Origin: CAZSWR01 sp964610885
GTDB lineage: Bacteria; Bacteroidota; Ignavibacteria; Kapaibacteriales; UBA2268
Direction: 5' to 3'
NCBI GenBank assembly: GCA_964610885.1
Contig: CAZSWR010000001.1
Coordinates: 93,131 to 157,130, forward strand
Length of the DNA stretch: 64,000 bases
Shown here: in pieces, positions 19,023 through 28,603 of the stretch
How positions within the stretch are numbered: position 1 is the first letter of the stretch
Layout: every line of letters starts with the position of its first letter
Made by a program: the position numbers and the translations under genes
Notes under the pieces: model-generated
What the model saw: only the letters and a program-made list of their open reading frames with translations
Database searches by the model: none
Told to the model about the DNA's origin: nothing

Positions 19023-19829
19023 ATGAAAATGATTTCTTGGAATATTAACGGATACCGCGCCGTAACCGGCCAGAACCCAAGCAAACGATTCGATACGGTT
19101 ACAAAAGAAAACAAACTGTTTTCGCTAATCGAGCGCGAAATACCTGATATTATTTGCCTACAGGAAACCAAAGCCGACTTGGAGCAGATCAACGAAGATT
19201 TGCGATGCCCCGAGGGCTACCACGCCTATTACCATTCGTGCTCATCGCGCAAGGGCTATAGCGGCGTGGCAGCGTTTTCGCGTGTTGAACCCCAAAATGT
19301 AATCACGTCGATTGGTGAAGAGCGCTTCGACCGCGAGGGCCGAGTGCTGGGCTTGGACTTTGGCGAATATATCGTCTTATCTGTCTATTTTCCTAAGGGC
19401 GAGGCCGAATCAGAACGCCTTACGTACAAAATGGAATTCTACGACGAATTCTTCCGTTGGGCAGCGTCGCTTGTCCAGTCCGGCAAAAAACTCATTATCG
19501 GCGGCGATTACAATACCGCACACAACGAAATCGACCTTGCTCGGCCCAAGGAAAACGTCGGCACGTCCGGCTTCATGCCCGAGGAACGGAAAAAATTAGA
19601 TTTTATCACGTCCATCGGCTTTGTCGATGCATTCCGCCGCTCCCGGCCAGACTCAGTAGAGTATTCTTGGTGGAGCAATCGCGGCAGAGCACGCGAAAAC
19701 AACGTCGGCTGGCGCATTGATTACTTCTTCGTTTCGGGGAATTTCTCGGGCGGCATCGCAGATTGCTACCATCTGACCGACCAACTCGGCTCCGACCACT
19801 GCCCAGTAGTACTTGAATTCAAGTATTGA
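19023..19829 (+). CDS. xth: exodeoxyribonuclease III
   Basis: A 268-residue AP endonuclease/3'-5' exonuclease for base-excision repair. ATG at 19023 (MKMISWNINGYRAV) is the standard start, four bases after the preceding stop; an earlier in-frame ATG would lie inside the kinase gene. Catalytic motifs of the EEP superfamily are intact: the metal-binding Glu in DIICLQETKADLEQ, GYSGVAAFSR, LIIGGDYNTAHNEIDL with the catalytic Asp and Asn, WRIDYFFVS, and the Asp-His pair in LGSDHCPVVLEF. The tight spacing implies cotranscription with the sensor kinase gene, an odd pairing whose meaning is unknown. Confidence 0.95.
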   Translation: MKMISWNINGYRAVTGQNPSKRFDTVTKENKLFSLIEREIPDIICLQETKADLEQINEDLRCPEGYHAYYHSCSSRKGYSGVAAFSRVEPQNVITSIGEERFDREGRVLGLDFGEYIVLSVYFPKGEAESERLTYKMEFYDEFFRWAASLVQSGKKLIIGGDYNTAHNEIDLARPKENVGTSGFMPEERKKLDFITSIGFVDAFRRSRPDSVEYSWWSNRGRARENNVGWRIDYFFVSGNFSGGIADCYHLTDQLGSDHCPVVLEFKY

Positions 19830-19871
19830 TAGCGAAAATCATTTCCATCCCCAAAGCATTACGATAGTGAT

Positions 19872-20070
19872 GTGAGGGCGAGGTAACCTCGCCCCTACGC
19901 CGGATATGTAGTGCGATACACAAGTTTCATTCTTATAGAATGAATTGGGGGAATTGGCTTTGGTGGAGACTTTGCGTAATGGTTTTTAGAATACTACGAG
20001 AAAAATGACTGAATATTGAAATCTCTATGTTAAATTTCTACCTGTAGGGGCGAGGTTACCTCGCCCTCAC
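19872..20070. mobile_element. 199-bp element with perfect 27-bp inverted termini
   Basis: Positions 19872-19898 and 20044-20070 are exact reverse complements over 27 bases. Each terminus contains the palindrome gggcgaggt-a-acctcgccc. The 145-bp interior has no open frame of note. It sits between convergent xth and priA and may serve as a shared terminator. The shape is that of a non-autonomous MITE. Confidence 0.75.
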
Positions 20071-20106
20071 TCCCGTTTGAATGAGATCAACATTTCGCCT
20101 ATAGGT

Positions 20107-22617
20107 TTACATCGCGCCGGAATACGAATCGACATCAATGAAATATTCTTCCGTCGAGCTGGCATATTTCTCGTTGTATGCCGAAACAGCGTAGTCGAGA
20201 TAGTGCTTCAGTTTCCTTCCTGATTTGTCATTTTCTTTAATGCTTTTGATCACAATCAAACGGCGATAGTAGCCACGGAGCATGTATAGCATTGGCGTAA
20301 TTGGCCCGTAGAAGCGAATGGAACTCTCGGAGCGTGGCAGTAGCGACATCATTTTTGTGCATTTGTCGTGCACTTTGTCTTCGTCTTTGCCTGTGAACTC
20401 GATTAAAACAATCCTCGAGAATGGCGGGTACTGAGCCTTGGCACGGTTCGGAATCTCGCTGTGGTAGAATGCTTCGTAATCGCCTGTGATGGCATGGTAT
20501 ATCGCCGGGCTTTCCGGCCGGGAAGTCTGAATAATCACCTCTCCCCTGCTATTGCCACTTCGCCCTGCGCGCCCGGCCACTTGGGTTAGCAATTGGAAGG
20601 TTCGTTCGCCGGCGCGGAAATCCGGCGTAAATAGCTGCAAATCGGCATTCGTTACGCCGACCAGAGTTACGCGGGAGAAATCAAGGCCTTTGGCCACCAT
20701 CTGGGTACCAACCAAAATATCAGTCTTTTCCTCGAAGAAGTCGCTAAGGATTTTCCGGTGGGATCCTTTTTTCCGCGTTGTATCCAAATCAAGCCGGGCA
20801 ATTTTCGGGTCCTGCCCCCGAGCGATCAGCTGTTCTGTTAGCTCGTCTTCGATGCGCTCTGTACCGCTACCGATTTCTTGAATATTCTTCGAGCCGCAAG
20901 CTCCGCAAGACATGTAGGCGTTTTGCGTATGCCCGCAATAATGGCAAGCCAAGGTGCCGGTTGCTTTGTGGTACGTTAGCGATGTGGAGCAGTTCTTGCA
21001 TTGAGGGATGTCCCCGCAGTCAGAGCAGATCAGAAACGACGAAAAGCCTCGTCGGTTCTGGAAAATGATTGTGCCCTCTCCCCTTTCGGTCCTTTCGGAG
21101 ACAGCTTCGAGCAAATCGACTGAAAATGTGCCGACCACTCGGCCTTCGCGACGTGCTGAAATCATGTCTAATGCCTTGATTCGGGGCATTTCAGCATTGT
21201 CTGCCCTGTGCATGATCCTAAGCAGTCGATACTTACCCGTCTCGGCATTGCGGAATGTCTCTATCGATGGAGTGGCCGAACCAAGCACAACGGTTGCCTT
21301 TTCTATCTGGCCACGCATCAGCGCGGTGTCGCGGGCATTGTATCGCGGCGCGGGGCTGTCCTGCTTGTAGGTCGGTTCGTGTTCTTCGTCAACGATTACC
21401 AGCCCAAGGTTTTGCATTGGGGCAAAGACAGCACTACGCGCGCCAATCACAATCCGAGCCTCGCCGGTGGAGATTTCGTAAAATGCTTTGGTTCGCTCGC
21501 CGGGCGACATTCGGCTGTGCAGCACTGCCACGCGCTCGTGGAAAGCATTGCGGAAACGATCGATAAGCTGTGGCGTTAGAGAAATCTCCGGTACCAGCAC
21601 CAATGCGCTTTTCCCGTCGGCGAGTGTGCTTCGTATTGAATGCAAATAGACCAAGGTCTTGCCGCTACCAGTAACGCCAAAGAGCAGATACGGGGAAAAT
21701 TGCCCGCTTCTGACAGCTTCGGCAATCTGTTCGTAGGCCTCGCGCTGTTCCTTCGTCAGCCGCAGTTCGATTTCGTTCCTTTTCGATAGTCTGAATCCTT
21801 CGTCTTCGGTGCTTTCCGAATAGACTTTCTCGGCGGCTAAGTACCCGTCGGCAGCCAATTGTTTAAGCATCTGCGGCTTGATTCCCGCGGCTTCGCCTAT
21901 GTCGTTCGGCAGAATGAGTTTCGGCCCGAATCCGGCCACGTCCGCAAAAGCAGAAAGAGCCTTTGCCCTTTTCGGATACTTTTTCGCAAGTTCGAAACTT
22001 GCAATTTCAATTGAGTTTTCGTTCAGGTATTCGTCCGAAAGCCTGTATGCAGTGATTTTCCTGGCGTCTTGTAGGCCTTCGACGGAAGTGTCCAACTCGG
22101 CCAAGCCGTCTGTTTCCAAGTATGAAAGAATCAAGGCGACAGAATCGATCCTCAGTCTGGATTCGAGGAATTTCGAGCTGAGCCATGTGCCCGATTCAAT
22201 TAATGCCTCCAGAAGTGCTGCCCTTTTCGGCGCTCGGAGTTTCAAAGCTCGAAGTTCGTCGTTGGTGATTTCTCTCGCCACGCGCGCCCGCAGTACGCTT
22301 TTGGCCGAAAGCGAAGATGGAATCACCGCCCGAAGCGCTTCGCCCCACGAACAGAAATAGTAATCGGCTATCCATTTCGTCAGTTGGAGCATTTCGGGGC
22401 TTATGATTGCACGTGTGTCGAGCAATTCGGTAATGCTTTTCAGAGATTTGAGGTCGGTATGCTCCGGTTCCTCCACGATAACGCCGGTAAGTGTGCGGCG
22501 CCCAAAGCTGACCAAGGCCCGGCGGCCGGCCAAACTCTCTCCGACGTTCGCATTTGCTTTGTATGTAAAGAGTTGCCGGACAGGAATTGGAAGGGCGATA
22601 TTTACCAATCTGTCCAT
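20107..22617 (-). CDS. priA: primosomal replication-restart helicase PriA
   Basis: An 836-residue (slightly long) superfamily 2 DNA helicase that reloads the replisome at stalled forks. The N-terminal 3'BD and winged-helix part (about 1-270) precedes the helicase core: Walker A FGVTGSGKT, then VPEISLTPQLI, DEEH box VIVDEEHEPTYKQDSPAPRY, and GSATPSIETF. The embedded zinc region has four CxxC pairs (CSDC, CKNC, CHYC, CGAC). Helicase motifs VGTQMVAKGLDF and QVAGRAGRSG follow. It begins 9 bases after the thioredoxin-like gene, so it is the last gene of a DUF3078-TlpA-PriA run. Confidence 0.96.
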   Translation of the reverse strand: MDRLVNIALPIPVRQLFTYKANANVGESLAGRRALVSFGRRTLTGVIVEEPEHTDLKSLKSITELLDTRAIISPEMLQLTKWIADYYFCSWGEALRAVIPSSLSAKSVLRARVAREITNDELRALKLRAPKRAALLEALIESGTWLSSKFLESRLRIDSVALILSYLETDGLAELDTSVEGLQDARKITAYRLSDEYLNENSIEIASFELAKKYPKRAKALSAFADVAGFGPKLILPNDIGEAAGIKPQMLKQLAADGYLAAEKVYSESTEDEGFRLSKRNEIELRLTKEQREAYEQIAEAVRSGQFSPYLLFGVTGSGKTLVYLHSIRSTLADGKSALVLVPEISLTPQLIDRFRNAFHERVAVLHSRMSPGERTKAFYEISTGEARIVIGARSAVFAPMQNLGLVIVDEEHEPTYKQDSPAPRYNARDTALMRGQIEKATVVLGSATPSIETFRNAETGKYRLLRIMHRADNAEMPRIKALDMISARREGRVVGTFSVDLLEAVSERTERGEGTIIFQNRRGFSSFLICSDCGDIPQCKNCSTSLTYHKATGTLACHYCGHTQNAYMSCGACGSKNIQEIGSGTERIEDELTEQLIARGQDPKIARLDLDTTRKKGSHRKILSDFFEEKTDILVGTQMVAKGLDFSRVTLVGVTNADLQLFTPDFRAGERTFQLLTQVAGRAGRSGNSRGEVIIQTSRPESPAIYHAITGDYEAFYHSEIPNRAKAQYPPFSRIVLIEFTGKDEDKVHDKCTKMMSLLPRSESSIRFYGPITPMLYMLRGYYRRLIVIKSIKENDKSGRKLKHYLDYAVSAYNEKYASSTEEYFIDVDSYSGAM

Positions 22618-22626
22618 TCGTTCGGC

Positions 22627-23808
22627 TTACTTCAAAAGTTTAGTAATCATTTCCGTCAGGTTTTTTTCCATGTCTTCTTCGTATCCGATAAACGTTCCGG
22701 CCACTTTCCCTTTGCTGTCAATAATATAAAATGTCGGCCAGCCCGTAATATGGTAAGCATCCGGCAACGATGCCGAGACCAGAACAGTTTCGTAGCGCAT
22801 TGGAATGCGTTTGAGGAATTTGGGCAGCCTAACGAGGCCCTTTTCGTTGTTGTCCCGGGAGTTTATGCCAATGATTTGGAATTTTTCCTTTGGAAACTTG
22901 GCGAGCAGCTTCTCCACTTCGGGAAATGCCTTCACGCACCAAGGGCAGTTCATGTACCAGAAGTCGAGTAGCGTGATTTTGCCATTGAAATCAATTTTGG
23001 TATTGGCCAGGCCGTTTTGGTAATTCTTGCCCTCGATCGCAGGGGCAGCGGTTCCGGCTACGAGCAATTCGGGCTTTGATTCGGCCGATTCATTTTCGTC
23101 GTAATCTTTAATTGAGCAATCGCTGAGCTGCTTGCGCACGTCGAAATCGTCATTGCCGATATTATCTAATTCAATGTCCGAATAGATAAACTCTTTGAAA
23201 GAAAACAAGCCATCGACAGATACATTATTCAGTACCAGAACAGGAAACATCTTCGATTTCGATACGACCAGATGGTTCTCCAAATCTCCGGCAGTCGTTG
23301 TTCCTCTGAATACCATGTGGTAACATTGCTCGGTGCCGATGACAGTATCCGCGAGCATTTCAGCTTTCAAATTGCTTTGCTTCGAAATTGTTTCCGGACG
23401 CAAAAATTCTGTATAGACGCAGTAAGAAGCATTAGACGGCATTAGCGCCCAATCTTGGCCCTTGTGCGGAAAATACTTTGTTGCAGTTTTTGTCTTCGCA
23501 TCGGCTTTGTAGATGTTTTCGAGGTCATAAATCCTTATAATGCCAAGCTCTTCGGGACTGTCTGTGGCATAGCCCAACTTCCCGCCAATTATTGTATCTT
23601 TCGCATCGCGAAGCATTGCTACCATGCCCTTGAAGGCTATAGTATCGTCTTTGCTGAGGCTTTTGTAGCGGAAAGAGCAAGTATATGAAATGCTTTTGTG
23701 CGAACTGATTCTCGCTCTCATTTCGTTTAGGACTTCTGCTGGTGTTTGGGCCGAGGCAATGCAAACGGCGACGAAGAGCATTATGATAATTAGTCTGGTA
23801 CGTATCAT
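22627..23808 (-). CDS. secreted TlpA-like thioredoxin with an N-terminal lipoprotein-sorting-like domain
   Basis: A 393-residue exported protein from the ATG at 23806-23808 (MIRTRLIIIMLFVAVCIASA), a classic signal peptide. Residues about 22-230 form a beta-rich region with repeated strands (YTCSFRYKSL, FRGTTTAGDLENHLVVSKSK) recalling LolA/LolB-like lipoprotein-binding folds; that comparison is weak. The C-terminal thioredoxin domain (about 250-393) has FWYMNCPWCVKAFPEV with redox Cys at 288 and 291, and a cis-Pro in TGWPTFYIID. It should act as a periplasmic thiol reductase, possibly in cytochrome or outer-membrane protein maturation. It is the middle gene between DUF3078 (34-base gap) and priA. 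Confidence 0.88.
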   Translation of the reverse strand: MIRTRLIIIMLFVAVCIASAQTPAEVLNEMRARISSHKSISYTCSFRYKSLSKDDTIAFKGMVAMLRDAKDTIIGGKLGYATDSPEELGIIRIYDLENIYKADAKTKTATKYFPHKGQDWALMPSNASYCVYTEFLRPETISKQSNLKAEMLADTVIGTEQCYHMVFRGTTTAGDLENHLVVSKSKMFPVLVLNNVSVDGLFSFKEFIYSDIELDNIGNDDFDVRKQLSDCSIKDYDENESAESKPELLVAGTAAPAIEGKNYQNGLANTKIDFNGKITLLDFWYMNCPWCVKAFPEVEKLLAKFPKEKFQIIGINSRDNNEKGLVRLPKFLKRIPMRYETVLVSASLPDAYHITGWPTFYIIDSKGKVAGTFIGYEEDMEKNLTEMITKLLK

Positions 23809-23842
23809 TTTGTCGAACCTATAGGTCAAATTTCTAAAATCA

Positions 23843-24724
23843 TTAATAAATTGAATAAACTATGCCTAACTGCATGGTCTGTTTGACTTGTGTATGAACC
23901 GACTGGCTGACGATATGCAAAACAATCGCATTGAGGTTCACGTTGAAATACTTGCTGATTCGGGCTGTAAGAGTGTTTTCCCAGCGCACATCCCAAATAT
24001 CGATAGGGCGAAAACGGCCAAAAAGTTTGAGGCTCGTCGCGAACATAACATTCTCTTCGATGTGCCAATCGAGAGTTGTTACAGATTCGATACCAGTTTC
24101 CAAACGAAAGCGTTTCGTGGAATCTCCAGTGATTGGGTCTTTGGTGTAGTTCAGGAATTTGTCTGTGAAAATCTCTTGGAAAGACACACCGAGGCGAGTC
24201 GTGAAGCCTTTTATTTTGTTATAGGCAAACCCAACGGATTGGGTTAAGTATGCTGGATCGCAAAATGCGGCTGTTTGTTGGATTGGAGTCTGTTTGTAAT
24301 CATATCCGTTCGCCACCAAGGTTCTGAACGAATTGCTGAAGAAAGGATCCAATTCCCAGTTCATTTTATACGTTAAAACGCTCTCCAAAAACAGGTCATT
24401 ATCGTTGTTGCGGAATTCTGAATCATCGATTTTCGACATACCAAATGCAAAATTCAGGCGATTGGCCACGGCCCATTTCTCGGAATCGTAGCGAATACCA
24501 AGTTTTGAAAAGACTGACCAAGTTACTGAATTGTCGCCGCCTTGGGACCAATTGGTAAGAGACATCTGGCTGGCATTGAGGCCCACAATCGCCGTTGGCG
24601 TCCATGGCTTCTTCGCTGTAGTATCTTTCTTTTGCGTACTGTCCGGGGCAACGGCTGCAATAGCCGGGCATAGCCCAAATGCCCAAAGAGCTATAGTGAA
24701 AACTAAGCCTGCAATTCTTTTCAT
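23843..24724 (-). CDS. DUF3078 family outer-membrane barrel protein
   Basis: A 293-residue protein with signal peptide (MKRIAGLVFTIALWAFGLCPAIA). The mature N-terminus has the family mark GLNASQMSLTNWSQGGDNS, followed by alternating strands and an aromatic-ended terminal strand (MQLGIVYSIY), a pattern for a beta-barrel in the outer membrane. Function of DUF3078 is not known. It is the first gene of the DUF3078-TlpA-priA run and begins just after the pta terminator, so the promoter lies in about 80 bases. Confidence 0.85.
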   Translation of the reverse strand: MKRIAGLVFTIALWAFGLCPAIAAVAPDSTQKKDTTAKKPWTPTAIVGLNASQMSLTNWSQGGDNSVTWSVFSKLGIRYDSEKWAVANRLNFAFGMSKIDDSEFRNNDNDLFLESVLTYKMNWELDPFFSNSFRTLVANGYDYKQTPIQQTAAFCDPAYLTQSVGFAYNKIKGFTTRLGVSFQEIFTDKFLNYTKDPITGDSTKRFRLETGIESVTTLDWHIEENVMFATSLKLFGRFRPIDIWDVRWENTLTARISKYFNVNLNAIVLHIVSQSVHTQVKQTMQLGIVYSIY

Positions 24725-24746
24725 TCTTCACCTCATGCAATCATTC

Positions 24747-24788
24747 AAAACCCTGCGCGCAGCTTTGCGAGTCCGCGCACAGGGTTTG
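24747..24788 (-). terminator. rho-independent terminator of ackA-pta
   Basis: On the minus strand aaaccctgtgcgc pairs with gcgcgcagggttt around a loop of about 14 bases and is followed by T and A/T-rich sequence, about 14 bases after the pta stop. Confidence 0.75.
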
Positions 24789-24801
24789 TTAACACAAATC
24801 A

Positions 24802-25782
24802 TTACGCCATCAGCGAGCAAATCGACGACACATTGATCATGTCGTCCACGCTGCAACCGCGAGAAAGGTCGCAATATGGCTTGGCAAGGCCTTGGACGAT
24901 AGGCCCGACTGCTTCGGCACCGGCCAAACGCTCGACGAGTTTGTATCCGATATTCCCTGCGTTCAAGTCGGGGAAAATCAGCACGTTTGCCTTGCCGGCG
25001 ACGGGCGAACCTTTGAACTTACGTTCGCCAATCGAAGGTACAATCGCTGTATCGAGCTGCATTTCGCCATCGATCATCATATCGGGTGCTTTTTCTTTGG
25101 CAATTTTCGTTGCGCTTTTCACTTTGTCCACGAGCGGATGGTCTGCGCTGCCGTTCGTCGAGAACGAAAGCATTGCAATGCGTGGATCTTCGCCGGTGAT
25201 TGCCTTGAAATTCTTGGCAGACGTTACTGCAATGTCGGCAAGTTGGACGTCTGTCGGGTCGGGATTGACGGCGCAATCGCCAAAGCAGATAAGCTTGTCT
25301 GGGAAGGCCATTATGAAGAAGCTCGACACAGTCGAAATCCCCGGTGCGCAGCCCACAGTGAAGAGCGAAGCGCGAATAATGTCGCCCGTGGACGAAACAT
25401 TGCCGCCCAAAACGACGCGCACATTACCAGTTTCGAGCAACATGCCAGAGAAGAAGATCGATTGGGACATCATTTCTTTTGCTTTTTCGGCGGTCAAGCC
25501 TTTTGCTTTGCGTTTTTCGTAAAGTGTATTCGAAAAACCATCCAGAAGAGGCGACTCCAATGGATTAATTATCTCGACGCCTTCGATATTGATTTGGTTG
25601 TCGTTCGCCACTTGGCAGATCTTATCTGGATCGCCGACGAGGACCGGTTGGGCAATTTTGTGCTCGAGGACGTACGCAGCCGTTTTGAGCGTGCGTGTGT
25701 CTTCGGCGTCGGGGTAGGCAATGCGATAGTTGCACGATTTCGCCCTTTCGCGCATTACTTCGGTGAAATTGTTCGTAGCCAT
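24802..25782 (-). CDS. pta: phosphate acetyltransferase
   Basis: Interconverts acetyl-CoA and acetyl phosphate. At 326 residues it is the short, single-domain class I form. Family landmarks: RIAYPDAEDTRTLKTAAY, VVLGGNVSSTGDIIRASLFT, SSFFIMAFPDKLICFGDCAVNPDP, IAMLSFSTNGSADHP, DLNAGNIGYKLVERLAGAEA and VGPIVQGLAKPYCDLSRGC. It starts 32 bases after the ackA stop and shares its terminator, so the pair is an acetate-producing or acetate-assimilating operon in the order ackA-pta. Confidence 0.96.
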   Translation of the reverse strand: MATNNFTEVMRERAKSCNYRIAYPDAEDTRTLKTAAYVLEHKIAQPVLVGDPDKICQVANDNQINIEGVEIINPLESPLLDGFSNTLYEKRKAKGLTAEKAKEMMSQSIFFSGMLLETGNVRVVLGGNVSSTGDIIRASLFTVGCAPGISTVSSFFIMAFPDKLICFGDCAVNPDPTDVQLADIAVTSAKNFKAITGEDPRIAMLSFSTNGSADHPLVDKVKSATKIAKEKAPDMMIDGEMQLDTAIVPSIGERKFKGSPVAGKANVLIFPDLNAGNIGYKLVERLAGAEAVGPIVQGLAKPYCDLSRGCSVDDMINVSSICSLMA

Positions 25783-25814
25783 AGATTTCCTTTTACTAAG
25801 TATAAATTATAAAA

Positions 25815-27062
25815 TTACCATACTCTCGGGAGGTCGTTGACTACGCGGAAAGTGTCGCGTGCCAAGATTAATTCTTCGTTTGTGGGGATCACGTAGATTG
25901 CCACTTTGCTGTCGGCCGCGCTGATGAGCGATTCCTGGCCGCGGGGTGCGTTTTCGTTCTTTTCGTTGTCCAGCTTGACGCCAAGGTACTCCAAATTTTC
26001 GCAAACCATTTTGCGAATAAGAGGCGAATTCTCGCCAATGCCCGCTGTGAAGCAAATCGCATCGCAAGCGTTCATTTCGGCCATGTACGAACCAATATAT
26101 TTTTTAATTCGAATTGCAAACATATCGAGAGCGAGCTTCGCGCGTTGGTTCGAGTGTTCGAGCATCTCGCGTTCGAGGTCGCGCATATCGTTCGAAATGC
26201 CGGAAATGCCGAGGACGCCCGATTGTTTGTTGAGCATATTGAATGCATCGGCGACAGTGATTTTGTCTTTGCGCATGATGTATTCGATGATAGCAGTATC
26301 GAAATCGCCGGCGCGGGTGCCCATGATCAGACCTTCCAGAGGCGTCATGCCCATCGAAGTATCCAATGATTTGCCGTTTTTGATTGCGCAGGCCGACGAG
26401 CCGTTGCCCAGGTGGAGCGTGATGATATTTGTATCGTCAACGGATTTGCCAGTCAGGCGGCGATAGCGGTATGCGATGTATCTGTGCGAAGTGCCGTGGA
26501 AACCATAGCGGCGCACTTTGAGCCTTGTGTAGAGTTCGTAGGGAATGCCGTATAGATAGGATGTTTCGGGCATCGTCGTGTGGAACGATGTATCAAAGAC
26601 TCCAACCATTGGCAAATCCTTGCCGAATACGTCGCGGGCAGCTGTAATACCCTTCAGGTTGGCAGGATTGTGTAGCGGAGCCAAATCGATCGAGGCTTCC
26701 ATTTGTGCAATAACTTCGTCGTCAATTTTGACTGATTTTTTGAATCTTTCCTCGCCGTGCACCAAGCGGTGGCCAATGGCATGAATGTCCTGAAGGCTGT
26801 TCAGCCCGGGGATAGCAGTCTCGGGCGAAGTGATCCAAGAGATAGCGTGCAGAAGCGCGTCCCGGTGGTCTTTCATCTCCATTGTGCCCTTCACGGCCGG
26901 CTTGCCAGTTACTTGGTATGTGAAGAGAGCATCGCCGCCGATACGCTCGACCAAGCCTTTGGCAAGCATTTCGTCGGAGTCGTTGTGAATCTTGTTCTCG
27001 TCGGTAACGATGATTTGAAATTTTAACGACGACGATCCACAGTTCAATACGAAAATATTCAT
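25815..27062 (-). CDS. ackA: acetate kinase
   Basis: Interconverts acetyl phosphate plus ADP with acetate plus ATP. 415 residues, near the usual 400. N-terminal FVLNCGSSSLKFQII with the catalytic Asn and Ser, GHRLVHGEERF with the conserved Arg and His, FDTSFHTTMPETSYLYGIPY, YGFHGTSHRYI, HLGNGSSACAIKNGKSLDTS and MGTRAGDFD are all intact, as is CFTAGIGENS near the C-terminus. It is the first gene of the ackA-pta operon; the upstream spacer of 195 bases is AT-rich. With pyruvate kinase in the same window this fits an overflow or fermentative energy route. Confidence 0.97.
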   Translation of the reverse strand: MNIFVLNCGSSSLKFQIIVTDENKIHNDSDEMLAKGLVERIGGDALFTYQVTGKPAVKGTMEMKDHRDALLHAISWITSPETAIPGLNSLQDIHAIGHRLVHGEERFKKSVKIDDEVIAQMEASIDLAPLHNPANLKGITAARDVFGKDLPMVGVFDTSFHTTMPETSYLYGIPYELYTRLKVRRYGFHGTSHRYIAYRYRRLTGKSVDDTNIITLHLGNGSSACAIKNGKSLDTSMGMTPLEGLIMGTRAGDFDTAIIEYIMRKDKITVADAFNMLNKQSGVLGISGISNDMRDLEREMLEHSNQRAKLALDMFAIRIKKYIGSYMAEMNACDAICFTAGIGENSPLIRKMVCENLEYLGVKLDNEKNENAPRGQESLISAADSKVAIYVIPTNEELILARDTFRVVNDLPRVW

Positions 27063-27256
27063 TGTACAACCTTTTGTTTAATAGTTCAATATAATACTTT
27101 ATGTGTATCTCTTTAATAAAAATCAACAATTCACGAAATGAACAAAAAGCAAAGATACGAAAAGAATTAACTTTTTCTGTTGTGGAATAGAACTATTTTT
27201 TCACATTGTTAAACAATACTATTTCCAAACAAAACAAAGCAGTAATTCTTTGCAAT

Positions 27257-28603
27257 TCATTTCTTTGAATACTTTATTAGTGCATCACAGAACCAATTGG
27301 CAATTGCCTGTCTGTTATTCTTTTCGATGAACCGGACCTGATTGCGTTTGTTCTGAATATTGCCTAATTCGACGTAAATTCCGGTAGGTTTGGTTTCGCG
27401 CAGCATAAGCAGGTTGCGAGCCGTAACAGTCCCTTTGTATCCACGCCCGGGTTGCGATGCGTCGTATTTATTTTTAATGTGATTATAAACAGATTCGGCA
27501 AGAGCTTTCCCTTCGGAACTACCTGGTTTGAAGTAGAAGAAAATGTCCACTCTTTGCTTTACCACTCGCGAATCCAAGTGGATCACAATCAGTTGCTGCA
27601 ATTTTGCAGTTTTCTTATGTTTTTCGTACAATTCATTTACGATAGAGGCTCTGGCAGTCAACCTTTCTTTCTGGTTTTCGGATATTGCACCGCCGCCGTA
27701 GTAATACTCTTTATCGTCGTTGCTGAGGAACTGATCGTCCCGGATGCCGTCATTGTCGTCGTGTACGAGCACATAGACAGTGGCGCCGTGTTGGAGCAAT
27801 GCTCTGGCCAATCGCAAAACGACGTCGTAGGCGTATTCATCTTCGCAGAGGTCATATTTGCCGATGTGGCCGATTGCGCCGGGGTCCGGCCCGCCATGGC
27901 CGGGATCCAGGTAATAGACGCAATCCTCCAAAGAGTTGTCGATTTTGTCGATCTTTTTATATTTATCGCCGAGGAATGGTACTCCATTGCCTTTTTTCTT
28001 CGATTCGCCATTCTTTTTTTTGTCGTCGCTTTTCGAATCGTCTTTCTTCTTGGCGGAGTCCTCGGTCGATTGCCTTTTCTTTTTATCTTTCGTTAATGGT
28101 TTTTTTCGTGGAATTGGGGCGAATGTGGAGTCGGCATCTTCCTTTGCTGTTGGTTTATCCGAATCGCAGGCCAGCAGATAGACAGGAACCCAAATCTGTT
28201 TGCTTTTCTTATAGCTATTTGGCACCAGCCCTGCATCGAGATATTTGCCATTGAGTTCGTCTATTTTCAAAGCAGTCTCTTTGGAAATGCCCTCGACAGA
28301 ACCTCTGATACTTTTACCATTGTACTGATAGATTTTTATGGGTAGCCGATAAGTCTCGCCCTTGAGCAGTCCACCCTTTTTGTCAAACTTTTTCGGGTTC
28401 AATTCTTTGAAAAGTGCGATATTTTCTTTGTCTGCCGGGAGTTTGTAGCGGTTCAACAGCACCGATGTTCCTTCGCCAAGTTTGGGTTTGACCCTGACGT
28501 ATTTCGGGCCTGCTAACGCAATGTTAGTCATTGCATTAAATACAGTTAGCATAATTGCCAACAGAGCAGCCTTGCAAAATAATCCCTTAATTCTATGTCC
28601 CAT
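27257..28603 (-). CDS. secreted N-acetylmuramoyl-L-alanine amidase (AmiC/Amidase_3 type)
   Basis: A 448-residue exported peptidoglycan hydrolase. After a signal-like N-terminus (KAALLAIMLTVFNAMTNIALA) comes a LysM-like region (about 40-90: GEGTSVLLNRYKLPADKENI, GETYRLPI) and a Lys/Asp-rich linker (about 165-222). The catalytic domain has YLDPGHGGPDPGAIG with zinc ligand H236, a Glu in DLCEDEYAYDVVLRLARAL, LTARASIVNELY, the second His in LIVIHLDSR, and the late Glu in GIYVELGNIQNKRNQ. It cleaves between N-acetylmuramic acid and the stem peptide, for cell separation or wall remodelling. It is transcribed alone. Confidence 0.92.
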   Translation of the reverse strand: MGHRIKGLFCKAALLAIMLTVFNAMTNIALAGPKYVRVKPKLGEGTSVLLNRYKLPADKENIALFKELNPKKFDKKGGLLKGETYRLPIKIYQYNGKSIRGSVEGISKETALKIDELNGKYLDAGLVPNSYKKSKQIWVPVYLLACDSDKPTAKEDADSTFAPIPRKKPLTKDKKKRQSTEDSAKKKDDSKSDDKKKNGESKKKGNGVPFLGDKYKKIDKIDNSLEDCVYYLDPGHGGPDPGAIGHIGKYDLCEDEYAYDVVLRLARALLQHGATVYVLVHDDNDGIRDDQFLSNDDKEYYYGGGAISENQKERLTARASIVNELYEKHKKTAKLQQLIVIHLDSRVVKQRVDIFFYFKPGSSEGKALAESVYNHIKNKYDASQPGRGYKGTVTARNLLMLRETKPTGIYVELGNIQNKRNQVRFIEKNNRQAIANWFCDALIKYSKK

